Below, piece by piece: positions 7,831 to 14,682 of a stretch of 15,226 bases of DNA. The translations under genes and the position numbers were made by a program. How positions within the stretch are numbered: position 1 is the first letter of the stretch; the number at the start of each line of letters is the position of its first letter. Source of the stretch: Treponema sp. (lineage in GTDB: Bacteria > Spirochaetota > Spirochaetia > Treponematales > Treponemataceae); contig SFOB01000057.1 of NCBI GenBank assembly GCA_004554075.1, forward strand, positions 1-15,226. The letters run 5' to 3'. The notes under the pieces are model-generated. The model did no database searches. It saw nothing but the letters and a program-made list of their open reading frames with translations, and had not been told where the DNA came from.

Positions 7831-8199
7831 ATGACAGAAAAAAGAAATTTAGCAGAAATCATATACGCCGCCGTACGCCAGATTCCCCGCGGGAAAGTCG
7901 CCTCGTATTCTCAGATTGCGGCACTGGCCGGAAACTGTAACCTGCGCCGCTATGTGGGAAATGCTCTGCATAAAAATCCAAGCAATACGGTGACACCCTG
8001 CCACCGGGTTGTGAATGCAAAAGGCTTTTGTTCGGGCAGCTTTGCCTTTGGCGGCCCGGATGCCCAGCGTTCAAAGCTCGAGGCAGAAGGCGTTTGCTTT
8101 GTGGACGGCCACGTCGATTTAAGCCGCCACCTGATTAGCGAAGACGATTTTGAAGCAATGAAGGCCGGCTTGTCTGAAGATTTACAGCGGGGGTTTTAG
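7831..8199 (+). CDS. MGMT-family DNA alkyltransferase-like protein
   Basis: A 122-residue protein consisting only of the DNA-binding/active-site domain of O6-alkylguanine-DNA alkyltransferases. It shows IPRGKVASYSQIA (about 18-30, helix-turn-helix region), RRYVGNAL with the arginine finger, and the active-site block TPCHRVV with Cys57, ending in LEAEGV. The Cys is present, unlike the ATL subgroup with PWHRV, so self-alkylating repair is possible. The N-terminal domain of Ada/Ogt is absent, as in many short family members. A longer frame runs upstream to 7639 but overlaps the divergent hydrolase and shows no family similarity, so ATG 7831 is the start. No SD precedes it (TTTCTAAAA), which may mean a leaderless message. 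This is the only clear plus-strand gene. Confidence 0.85.
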   Translation: MTEKRNLAEIIYAAVRQIPRGKVASYSQIAALAGNCNLRRYVGNALHKNPSNTVTPCHRVVNAKGFCSGSFAFGGPDAQRSKLEAEGVCFVDGHVDLSRHLISEDDFEAMKAGLSEDLQRGF

Positions 8200-8298
8200 G
8201 GGGTAAGCAGTTTACTGCGTCCCCCTAGGAGAAGGGGTAGCCCGAGACACCGCAACGAAGTGAGGAGGCTCGGGCGCAGGGGAAAACTTTCCCCTCCT
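8199..8298. repeat. hairpin-rich element between convergent genes
   Basis: The gap between the alkyltransferase and ArsC-like genes is almost all inverted repeat. GGGGG (8199-8203) pairs with CCCCC (8221-8225) around an inner GCAG-TTTA-CTGC. GCCCGAG (8240-8246) pairs with CTCGGGC (8269-8275). AGGGGAAA (8278-8285) pairs with TTTCCCCT (8288-8295). AGGAG-AA-GGGG (8227-8237) can instead pair with CCCCTCCT (8291-8298), enclosing the middle hairpin. It probably blocks read-through in both directions and may be a mobile or REP-type element. No ORF is supported here. Confidence 0.55.
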
Positions 8299-8303
8299 GA
8301 TTA

Positions 8304-8654
8304 TTATAAAACCTCTTTCCAGAGCTCTTCTTTGAAGCCGGGAATTACCGCAGAATCAGTAACTAAAAGCGGCCGCTTAACCATCATGCCGTCGGAGGCA
8401 AGGAGGGCAAACTGCTGGTCCTCGGGCATTGAAAGAAGCTTTTTGGAAAGCTCCATTTCGCGATAAAGAATGCCGTTGGTATTAAAAAACTTTTTCAAAG
8501 GCAGGCCGGATTTTTTATGAAGACTTCGCAAAGTCTTTTCGTCCGGGTTTTGAGTTTTGATATCTATTAAATCATATTTGTAACCGTGAGCATCCAGCCA
8601 GGCCAGGGCCTTTTTACAGGTTGAGCAGCGGGAATAACAATATACTTTTATCAT
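8304..8654 (-). CDS. ArsC/Spx/YffB-family thioredoxin-fold protein
   Basis: A 116-residue single-domain protein of the ArsC-like family that includes Spx, MgsR and YffB. The N-terminus MIKVYCYSRCSTCKKA has a CSTC pair (C10, C13), the redox-switch position of Spx, with an extra Cys6. DGMMVKRPLLV (about 89-98) is the conserved KRP loop. True plasmid ArsC enzymes use a different Cys environment, so arsenate reduction is not established. A low-GC Gram-positive style Spx regulator role is also unproven here. The start follows a clear AAGGAG at 5-nt spacing. It lies 11 nt after the GNAT stop codon, so the two are probably cotranscribed. Confidence 0.85.
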   Translation of the reverse strand: MIKVYCYSRCSTCKKALAWLDAHGYKYDLIDIKTQNPDEKTLRSLHKKSGLPLKKFFNTNGILYREMELSKKLLSMPEDQQFALLASDGMMVKRPLLVTDSAVIPGFKEELWKEVL

Positions 8655-8665
8655 AGGAACTCCTT

Positions 8666-9577
8666 TTATTTTCTCCAGACTGTACAGTGGTAGCCTTTTT
8701 CATAACCAAGTTTCTGGTAGAAAGGATCTCCGCCACCGGTCATGTGAGTTGCACCCAGGGCTTTCATTCTTTTGTAATGAAGTGAAAGTGCGGCAGAGGC
8801 AAGTCCTTTTTTGCGATGGTCCGGATGTGTACAAAGCGGCTCCATATAAGCAAGCTGATTTTGAGGCACCCACCACATTCCCGAGAAGCAGACATATTCT
8901 TCGTTCTTATCTGCAATCACAATGTTGTACTGCGAGCTATCATGTGGAGATGGAGAGAGGATTCGACTCAAAGCGCCTTTGTGAGATTTTGCGGGAGTCC
9001 AGTCCATAGAGTCATCGTACTTATCCCAGTCAACAAAGTCGCCGCGTTCACCATGACAAAAACCATACCAGCAGAGCTTTGAACATTTTACTATATCCAT
9101 ATCTTTTGGCTCTACAAAGTGATAGCCTTGCGGCAACTCGTAATTCAATTCCTTCTTAAAGTCAAAAATGCCTTCATTCCATTCATAAACCTGCTTGAAG
9201 CCCCGCTTTGCCGCTGTATCCTTTATGAACTGTTGACCGTCGAATAAAACAAACTGCTGCTCGCCTCCAAAATGCGGCATATTTGAAATTGCGTAATCAA
9301 CAAGCTCATCTGCCAGAAACTCATACCCCTTGCGGACATTAAAATAAATGTCTGTGACCGGATTTTCGTAATAAACAAAGGCGACGACCTTGTCTCCGTC
9401 GAACCAGAGCCTGTTCAAAAATGAATATGAGGTGTCCATCCACGAAGATGTAAGCGCATATTCAAAAAATGGCGCAGGCCGGCCGCAGTCATTTTTCCAA
9501 TCATATGTTTCGACAAGAAAATCCCAGACGAGATTTATGTCTGTTAAAAGTTGAAATTGCTTTGTGGTAATGTTCAT
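8666..9577 (-). CDS. GNAT-family acetyltransferase with two domain-sized halves
   Basis: A 303-residue protein whose C-terminal half is a recognisable GNAT domain: YMEPLCTHPDHRKKGLASAA (about 244-263) is motif A with the acetyl-CoA loop RKKGLA, followed by GGGDPFYQKLGYEKG, the beta6-beta7 region. The N-terminal half (about 1-140) has the look of a second, degenerate GNAT: VVAFVYYENP, then a KRGFKQV segment near 124-130, but no intact pyrophosphate loop. Tandem layouts of this type occur in several gut GNATs. Substrate is unknown. AGGAG lies 6 nt before the ATG. A dispersed repeat sits immediately upstream, between this gene and rsgA, and the ArsC-like gene follows 11 nt downstream. Confidence 0.8.
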   Translation of the reverse strand: MNITTKQFQLLTDINLVWDFLVETYDWKNDCGRPAPFFEYALTSSWMDTSYSFLNRLWFDGDKVVAFVYYENPVTDIYFNVRKGYEFLADELVDYAISNMPHFGGEQQFVLFDGQQFIKDTAAKRGFKQVYEWNEGIFDFKKELNYELPQGYHFVEPKDMDIVKCSKLCWYGFCHGERGDFVDWDKYDDSMDWTPAKSHKGALSRILSPSPHDSSQYNIVIADKNEEYVCFSGMWWVPQNQLAYMEPLCTHPDHRKKGLASAALSLHYKRMKALGATHMTGGGDPFYQKLGYEKGYHCTVWRK

Positions 9578-9597
9578 ATGTTTCTCCTAAAATTATC

Positions 9598-9671
9598 GTC
9601 ATACTGCCACTGAAACAAGTTCAGGATTCAGCATCTCAGTTTATAGATCCCGAATCAAGTTCGGGATGACA
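9598..9671. repeat. dispersed repeat of the GATCCCGAA..TTCGGGATGAC type
   Basis: The element begins GTCAT (9598-9602) and ends ATGAC (9666-9670), so its ends are inverted. It contains two versions of one inverted-repeat core: TGAAACAAGTTCAGGAT (about 9611-9627) and CCCGAATCAAGTTCGGGATG (about 9649-9668). Sequences of this type are a familiar dispersed intergenic repeat in many bacterial genomes. It ends one base before the rsgA stop codon and could fold in the message between rsgA and the GNAT gene. Confidence 0.75.
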
Positions 9672-10727
9672 CTAGGTTAAATCCCAGCCGCTGTATCTGT
9701 TTTTCTGATACTCGCGGGTGAATTTTGCAATCTGCATCATCTTTGCCTTACCCCATTCGTTTTCGGTGTGAAGCTGAAGATAAGTCTGCCAGCGCTCTTC
9801 GCTCAGAGTGCCATCCTCCAGTGCCTTGCGAACCGCACAGCCCGGCTCACTTGTATGTGAACAGTCGTTGAACTTGCACTGGTCAAAAAGGGCAACTACA
9901 TCAGAAAAAGTTTCGTCAATTCCTTCTTCCATATCCAACACGCCGATTTCCCTCAGGCCAGGAGTGTCCATAATCCAGACGCCATTTTGCAGACGGAAGA
10001 GCTGACGGTAAGTTGTGGTGTGGCGGCCCTTTCCATCCTCGTCGCGAATAGCGTTTACCTTCATCAGGTCTGCACCGTTCAGAGTATTAAGCAGGGTAGA
10101 CTTTCCTACTCCCGAAGAGCCGACAATCGCAATTGTCTTGTCTTTTTGGAGATAGGGCTGAAGCTGCTCGAGCCCATAGCCCGTGTGCGAACTTATCGCA
10201 ATCACATCTGCCTTTTCGCAAACCGCCTTGGTGATTTCTACTTTGAGTTCTACGTCATCGCATAAATCTGCCTTGGACAAAATCACAATAGGCTTTGCTC
10301 CAGTGTTCAGTGTAATAGAAACATATCGTGCAATTCTGTTTTCGCTGTAATCCTGATTAAGAGAAGTCACAATAAAAACATAATCAAAATTCGAAACGAT
10401 AGTCTCTTCTAACAGATTTTTCACATAGGCTTCTGAGTGGCCGCTGCGGTTAGGACGCTTGAATACAGTTTTGCGGGGAAGCACTTGGTCTATCAGCGCG
10501 TCGCCATATTCGTTGGTGAAGACTTTTACATAATCTCCCACAACAGGCGGCTCGAGCCCCAGGTTGTAAAATTTTCCTTTGAGTTTGCCGGTCATTTCGG
10601 CAGCTTTAACATCACCGTCAGCGCCAGACCCGTAGATGACAGTCCCATCCTCTGCACATGGCAGAAGAGTATAAAGATTCTTCTGCACGCAGGATACGCG
10701 CGCAGTAATAATGTTATTTGTTTTCAA
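9672..10727 (-). CDS. rsgA: RsgA ribosome small-subunit biogenesis GTPase
   Basis: A 351-residue circularly permuted GTPase that acts in late 30S maturation and proof-reading of the decoding site. The N-terminal OB-fold (about 1-85) is followed by G4 LSKAD (150-154), G1 GSSGVGKST (203-211), G2 GRHTTT (234-239) and G3 DTPGLRE (254-260). The zinc site is C284, C289, H291 and C297 in the FDQCKFNDCSH..GCAV region. Everything expected is present. The start is TTG at 10727: AGGAA lies about 7 nt upstream, and the sequence MKTNNIITARV fits a normal N-terminus. A structured leader precedes it, and a dispersed repeat follows its stop by one base. Confidence 0.95.
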   Translation of the reverse strand: MKTNNIITARVSCVQKNLYTLLPCAEDGTVIYGSGADGDVKAAEMTGKLKGKFYNLGLEPPVVGDYVKVFTNEYGDALIDQVLPRKTVFKRPNRSGHSEAYVKNLLEETIVSNFDYVFIVTSLNQDYSENRIARYVSITLNTGAKPIVILSKADLCDDVELKVEITKAVCEKADVIAISSHTGYGLEQLQPYLQKDKTIAIVGSSGVGKSTLLNTLNGADLMKVNAIRDEDGKGRHTTTYRQLFRLQNGVWIMDTPGLREIGVLDMEEGIDETFSDVVALFDQCKFNDCSHTSEPGCAVRKALEDGTLSEERWQTYLQLHTENEWGKAKMMQIAKFTREYQKNRYSGWDLT

Positions 10728-10972
10728 TTTGAATTTCCTGATAGCTAGAAAAAATATCCGGGAAGATATTCCAATGCAGCTCCGCTTTCAGGACAAGAAG
10801 TGTGCGGCTTTGTGCCGGCTCTAGGCAAGAAGAGCGGAGGTCGAATCGTTAGTCATAAAAATCATAAATCTTATCTCAACCTCCTGATAAATTAAGTATG
10901 ATTAATAAATAACAAAATACTGCAAGTTAGTCAATGATGTGGCAGCTGACATTCTTGCAGACAGCGAGTTAA
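10728..10972 (-). promoter_or_regulatory. structured rsgA leader/intergenic region
   Basis: The 245-bp gap between the MFS gene and rsgA holds several signals on the minus strand. A candidate promoter is TTGACT (10934-10929), 17 bp, TATTTA (10911-10906). A perfect AGGAGG (10885-10880) has no well-placed start: the nearest ATG is 14 nt away and opens only a 14-codon frame. CTCCGCT/AGCGGAG (10833-10839 with 10780-10786) form a long-range stem around an inner CGGC-TTTGT-GCCG. An AATATC-TTCCCG-GATATT hairpin (10770-10753) is followed by a short U-run, 10-20 nt before the rsgA SD. This layout could be an attenuating leader or the decayed remains of a gene. Confidence 0.35.
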
Positions 10973-12178
10973 TCAGTTATTTTCATTTTTATTATCTTTC
11001 ATGAATTTCAAAATAATAAGGAAGATAACCAGCAGAACCGGGAAGATGCCGCCGAATAAAAGTCCCTGCTGCAAATTGTCTCCGGCCTTTTGAGAAATCA
11101 TGCCGACTGCGCTCGGGCCGATTGAACCACCAAGGTCCCCTGCCATTGCAAGCAGAGCGAACATTGCAGTTCCGCCAGTCGGAATCTTTTTTGAAGAAAT
11201 GCTAAGAGTTCCCGGCCACATAATGCCAACAGAAAACCCGCAGAGCACGCAGCCCGCAAGCGCCACCACCGCATTATGCGACAAAGACGCCATGATATAG
11301 CAGATAAGACAAAGCACTCCCGAGCCAATCATAAATTTTGTTAGTTCAACCTTATCACCAAACTTGCCGTAGAAGACACGGCAGATTCCCATAGTCACCG
11401 CAAAAAGACAAGGGCCCGCAAGGTCGCAGACAGTCTTGGACAAGCCGAGTCCAGACTCAACAAAGGCCGAAGCCCACTGAGCCATAGAAAGCTCGCTGGC
11501 ACCTGAACAAACCATAAGAACAACAGCCACCCAGAAAAGCGGCGACTTAAAAAGTTGCAGGATAGTCATACCCTTGCCAGAATCAACAAGCTTTTCAATC
11601 GGGCAGGTTGCAAAGTTGTAAATGTTGTAAAGAGGAATCAAAGCCCAGAAGCAGGCAACGTACTTCCAGTTATCAATTCCAAAGGTTGTAAAAAGCAGAC
11701 TGGAAATCACAGTAACGCCGAGCCAGCCCCAGCAGTAAAAGCTGTGAAGAAGGCTCATTGTTTTTTCTTTGTTTTCAAAAGGACAGGCTTCAACAATCGG
11801 AGAGCAGAGAACTTCTATCAGGCCGCTGCCAACTGCGTAAAGCACAACGCTGATCATAATTCCCGCAAAAGCAGATGGCAGAAGCTCCGGCAAAAAAGCC
11901 AGGGCAACAAGGCCAACCGCAGAAAAAATTTCCGACGCAACAATGCTGGTCCTGTAGCCGATTTTATCAACAAACTTAGCGCAGAAAATATCAACAATCA
12001 GCTGAGTAAAAAAGAAGGCCGTTGGAATAAGAGCAATCATTCCAAGCGGAATCTGATAATCATTGTGAAGCTTTAAGAAAATCAGCGGTGCAAAGTTAGC
12101 GGCAATTGCCTGAGTGATAAAGCCTAAGTAGCAGGCTCTTAGAGTCTTTTTGTAGTTTGGTTTTGAATCAGCAGTCAT
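10973..12178 (-). CDS. MFS transporter
   Basis: A 401-residue inner-membrane protein with about 12 predicted transmembrane helices in two bundles, the usual size for the major facilitator superfamily. The loop between helices 2 and 3 reads DKIGYRT (about 71-77), a version of the MFS motif A, and a related GKFGDKVE lies between helices 8 and 9. It ends in a charged tail, MKDNKNENN. The helix patterns recall the sugar/fucose-permease-like branch with GLIEVLCSPIVEAC and GCVLCGFSVGIMWPG, but the substrate cannot be told from sequence. A TGATATAAT extended -10 box lies 6 nt before the ATG and no SD is present, so the message may be leaderless. No obvious partner enzyme is adjacent. Confidence 0.88.
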   Translation of the reverse strand: MTADSKPNYKKTLRACYLGFITQAIAANFAPLIFLKLHNDYQIPLGMIALIPTAFFFTQLIVDIFCAKFVDKIGYRTSIVASEIFSAVGLVALAFLPELLPSAFAGIMISVVLYAVGSGLIEVLCSPIVEACPFENKEKTMSLLHSFYCWGWLGVTVISSLLFTTFGIDNWKYVACFWALIPLYNIYNFATCPIEKLVDSGKGMTILQLFKSPLFWVAVVLMVCSGASELSMAQWASAFVESGLGLSKTVCDLAGPCLFAVTMGICRVFYGKFGDKVELTKFMIGSGVLCLICYIMASLSHNAVVALAGCVLCGFSVGIMWPGTLSISSKKIPTGGTAMFALLAMAGDLGGSIGPSAVGMISQKAGDNLQQGLLFGGIFPVLLVIFLIILKFMKDNKNENN

Positions 12179-12184
12179 TCTCTT

Positions 12185-12211
12185 ATTATATCATATAAGA
12201 AACTTTTTCAA
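12185..12211 (-). promoter_or_regulatory. MFS gene promoter with extended -10
   Basis: The minus strand reads TTGAAA (12211-12206), a short 15-bp spacer and TGA-TATAAT, with TATAAT at 12190-12185. AAGAGA and the ATG follow directly. Predicted initiation falls at or next to the ATG, the same arrangement seen at trkA. Confidence 0.6.
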
Positions 12212-12225
12212 AGTAGAACAAACTA

Positions 12226-13122
12226 CTAAAACAAATCCAGCATGGCATCAAGGTAAAGAGCTTCACGAACTTCAAGCTGATGTTCAGGCTTTGTCATATA
12301 GTAAAGAATAAATTCCAGAAGCATTGCGCTGCCCAGCCCCCGGCCTTCGATTTTGAAATTTGAAAAGCCCTTTGGAAGATAAACTTCCTGAATATCCTGC
12401 AGGCCTATGAAGGCTGGATTTTTCATTGCAAGGGAAAAGCGGTAGCCGCCCTGAGACAGCGATGAAGTACATTTGTGATCAACCACATCCAGCCCGAGAT
12501 TTTTACGGCTGACATTTTCGTAACAGGCTTTGCGGACCTTGCAGTTAAAGTCGCAGCACTCGTTGCAAAGAAATTCAACCTTTTCTTTCTGTATCTGCGG
12601 AAGGGCAGAAAATTTTTCAAAAGATTTATTCAGGCGGAAATCCGGAACTACATAGAGAAATTCCGGGCGGCCCAGCTCTGCTTCAAAGTCATTAAAATCT
12701 GTCAGCACCTTTGTAGTAGAAGAAATCAGATAAAGCCTGGAATAATTTTTCTGCAGATATTCAGCCAGTAAATCAGAATGAACAATAACGCCGCTTTTGA
12801 TTTTTGTGTTTTCAAAGAGGGCACAAAGCCTGTTGCATTCTTTGTCTGAAAGATGCTCGGCTGTTAGTAAGGAATTACTGAAAGTAAGGCGGGCGGAAAT
12901 TTCATATTTGTTCATAAGGGCAAGAACGTCTTTTGCATTAGCTCTGCCCTCGCCTGTCCGCCCGCCGCCCCAGAGGCAATCCTCCGGAGCACCATAGATA
13001 GACGCAATATCACACCAGTCATAAAACCAGTCTCTGTGATTTTTATAGAGCGGCAAAAAGATTTTGTAGAACTCATAAAATTCAAAGAGACCTGGCAAAT
13101 GATAATGGGCGATTGCAGTCAC
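12226..13122 (-). CDS. U32-like TIM-barrel protein with cysteine cluster
   Basis: A 298-residue protein related to a widespread uncharacterised family in gut anaerobes. NFKIEGRGLGSAM (about 255-267) is the U32-type hallmark KIEGR segment near the end of the barrel. A cysteine group at 186, 189, 190, 194, 200 and 218 (CNECCDFNC..C..C) resembles the Fe-S ligands found in U32 relatives such as UbiU/UbiV, so iron-sulfur binding is possible. Conserved-looking WCDIASIYGAPEDC and SARLTFSNSLL lie in the N-terminal half. The start is GTG at 13122, 3 nt after the ECF gene stop, with only a weak AAGAAAA upstream. It is third in the coaX operon. Function is unknown; protease activity should not be assumed. 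Confidence 0.65.
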   Translation of the reverse strand: MTAIAHYHLPGLFEFYEFYKIFLPLYKNHRDWFYDWCDIASIYGAPEDCLWGGGRTGEGRANAKDVLALMNKYEISARLTFSNSLLTAEHLSDKECNRLCALFENTKIKSGVIVHSDLLAEYLQKNYSRLYLISSTTKVLTDFNDFEAELGRPEFLYVVPDFRLNKSFEKFSALPQIQKEKVEFLCNECCDFNCKVRKACYENVSRKNLGLDVVDHKCTSSLSQGGYRFSLAMKNPAFIGLQDIQEVYLPKGFSNFKIEGRGLGSAMLLEFILYYMTKPEHQLEVREALYLDAMLDLF

Positions 13123-13125
13123 GAT

Positions 13126-13737
13126 TTAGTTTTCTTCTGAAAGCTTTGAGTGTTTTTTGCCAGCAACAAAAAGTCCGGCAAATACAGCAGCACAAAGAAT
13201 TGTTGCAGCAACAGCCTCGAGAATTGCGTTGAAACCGCAGGCACCAACAAGAGCAAGATATCCCATTCCACCGAGAGCAGCTTTTACATCAGCTGCCTTG
13301 AAAACATAAAGGCTTCCAAGAACGAGGAGGGTGTGAGCAACTGTTGTAATGAATCCAGTAACTGCAGCAGCAAGTGTTTTTGGCATGCGAGGAATAAGAT
13401 TCAAAGCCTTCCAGAGTCCCCATGCAATTACAGCAATCAGCATACGAGGAAGAACAGAAATAAGAGGGTTTACAAAGAAAGGATCAAGGGCACCGGTTGG
13501 ACTCATTGCAGCCTGAATCAAAGAAAGCGATCCGAATACGAGACCAACGAAAAGTCCTTCAGGAAGACCAGCCAGCATACAAATCAAGATTACAGGAATG
13601 TGAAGAATTGTGATTGATGCAGTTGGTCCAAGTGAAATAAAACCAAGCTTTGTAATTCCAAGTACGATTACGAGTGCACTGAAAGCACCAGTAAGAGTAA
13701 GTTTTTTGTTTAATGATAATGTTTCGTTTGTATTCAT
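13126..13737 (-). CDS. ECF transporter S component, probably for pantothenate
   Basis: A 203-residue membrane protein with about six hydrophobic helices, matching the substrate-binding S components of energy-coupling-factor vitamin importers. Typical family blocks are LHIPVILICMLAGLPEGLFV followed by FGSLSLIQA, and FFVNPLISVLPRM. S components bind the vitamin and dock on a shared EcfA/A'/T module, which is not in this window. Position directly after coaX, with a 43-nt gap, suggests pantothenate or a precursor as cargo; this is inferred from context only. The ATG at 13737 was chosen because GGAG lies 8 nt upstream; a longer frame adds ten residues from 13767 with no SD support. Confidence 0.8.
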   Translation of the reverse strand: MNTNETLSLNKKLTLTGAFSALVIVLGITKLGFISLGPTASITILHIPVILICMLAGLPEGLFVGLVFGSLSLIQAAMSPTGALDPFFVNPLISVLPRMLIAVIAWGLWKALNLIPRMPKTLAAAVTGFITTVAHTLLVLGSLYVFKAADVKAALGGMGYLALVGACGFNAILEAVAATILCAAVFAGLFVAGKKHSKLSEEN

Positions 13738-13780
13738 AATTATTTCTCCATTTATTACAGTCGGCAAGCACAGCCAACTG

Positions 13781-14548
13781 CTAATTTAAGTCCAGCGCAA
13801 CCTTTACGCCGGAAAGTACCAGACCCGGAATAATTTCGTCGAACAATTTATATTCTTCAAAAGTTCTTGCAAAACCGCCGGTTCCGATAATCAATGTGTC
13901 TTCCCCATGGAAAACATTCTTTTTAAATTGATAACAGAATTCTTTTAAGGCTCCGGCAGTTCCATAGTAAAGACCTGCCTGAATTGCTTCGGTAGTTGAA
14001 AGACCGTAAACATGTTCCGGCTTCATGATTTCAACCGAGGTCAGCTTTGCAGTTCCGCCCGCAAGAGCATCCACAGAAATCTTCATACCAGGCATAATTA
14101 CACCGCCAAGAAATTCCTTATCCTTTGAAACAAGCTCCGCCGTAATCGCAGTGCCCATATCAATAATGATAAGATTTTTTCCAGCGTAAAGATCAACCGC
14201 ACCCATGGCAGCCGCAATCAGGTCCGCACCAATTTCCTTAGGATTTGAATAGCGCAGCTTAAGGCCGGTTTTAATTCCCGCCTGAATAAAGAGCGGTTCG
14301 CGTTTCAGATATTTTACGCAGGCACGGGTCATAGAATGATTGATAGCCGGTACAACAGAGCAGCAGCCAACCTTTTCAATCTCCTTCCAGTCAAAGCCGT
14401 TTTCACGCAAAACCGAACGCAGAAAAACTCCGATCTCATCCGAGCTCGAATTAATATTTGTCGAACGGCGGAATCTGAACACGCACTCGTCGCCCTCAAA
14501 AATCCCGCACGCCGTAGAAGTATTTCCAACATCGATTGTTAAAATCAT
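13781..14548 (-). CDS. coaX: type III pantothenate kinase
   Basis: A 255-residue ASKHA-fold kinase that phosphorylates pantothenate in the first step of coenzyme A synthesis. The N-terminal phosphate loop is DVGNTSTACG (6-15). SNPKEIGADLIAAA (about 101-114) carries the family's NPxxIGAD signature with catalytic D109. IDMGTAITAELV (129-140) is the second phosphate loop, and GTGGFA lies near 222-227. Length fits CoaX exactly. ATG 14548 was chosen because GGAGGTG lies 3-4 nt upstream; the longer frame starting at 14593 translates a dispersed repeat. It is the first gene of the coaX-ECF-U32-like operon, served by the promoter at 14748-14776. Confidence 0.93.
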   Translation of the reverse strand: MILTIDVGNTSTACGIFEGDECVFRFRRSTNINSSSDEIGVFLRSVLRENGFDWKEIEKVGCCSVVPAINHSMTRACVKYLKREPLFIQAGIKTGLKLRYSNPKEIGADLIAAAMGAVDLYAGKNLIIIDMGTAITAELVSKDKEFLGGVIMPGMKISVDALAGGTAKLTSVEIMKPEHVYGLSTTEAIQAGLYYGTAGALKEFCYQFKKNVFHGEDTLIIGTGGFARTFEEYKLFDEIIPGLVLSGVKVALDLN

Positions 14549-14569
14549 ATACACCTCCGTACCACCCCC

Positions 14570-14596
14570 GTCATTGCGAGCACAGCGTGGCAATCC
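14570..14596. repeat. dispersed repeat of the TCATTGCGAG..GGCAATCC type
   Basis: The plus strand starts GTCATTGCGAG and ends GTGGCAATCC, with ATTGC and GCAAT as terminal inverted arms. This is another familiar dispersed repeat of bacterial intergenic regions. It lies inside the coaX leader, about 10 nt upstream of the coaX SD, and would be transcribed with the gene. Confidence 0.7.
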
Positions 14597-14625
14597 ATAT
14601 AATGAGAATTTAAAAATGTAATTGA

Positions 14626-14643
14626 TTAAGTCTTAAGAGTCAT
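14626..14643 (-). CDS. possible five-codon leader ORF (MTLKT)
   Basis: A perfect AAGGAGG (14659-14653) sits 9 nt before an ATG at 14643. The frame reads ATG ACT CTT AAG ACT TAA and ends 77 nt before coaX. Such a strong SD on so short a frame could be a leader peptide, or the original translation start region of a gene since disrupted, for example by the repeat at 14570-14596. There is no proof of translation. Confidence 0.3.
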   Translation of the reverse strand: MTLKT

Positions 14644-14682
14644 AGTACCTGTCCTCCTTGGATCAAGTCTAAATGTGTGATA

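Noticed and set aside
8304..8654. Arsenate reductase arsC
   Set aside because: The family is shared with Spx, MgsR and YffB; a CxxC at the N-terminus and no ars neighbours do not support a specific arsenate role.
10831..10850. tRNA T-arm-like GGTCGAATC
   Set aside because: No acceptor stem, anticodon arm or CCA-side pairing can be drawn around it.
13150..13617. 155-codon plus-strand ORF
   Set aside because: Lies antisense to the ECF S-component gene; its Ser/Asn/Lys-rich composition is that of a complementary-frame shadow.
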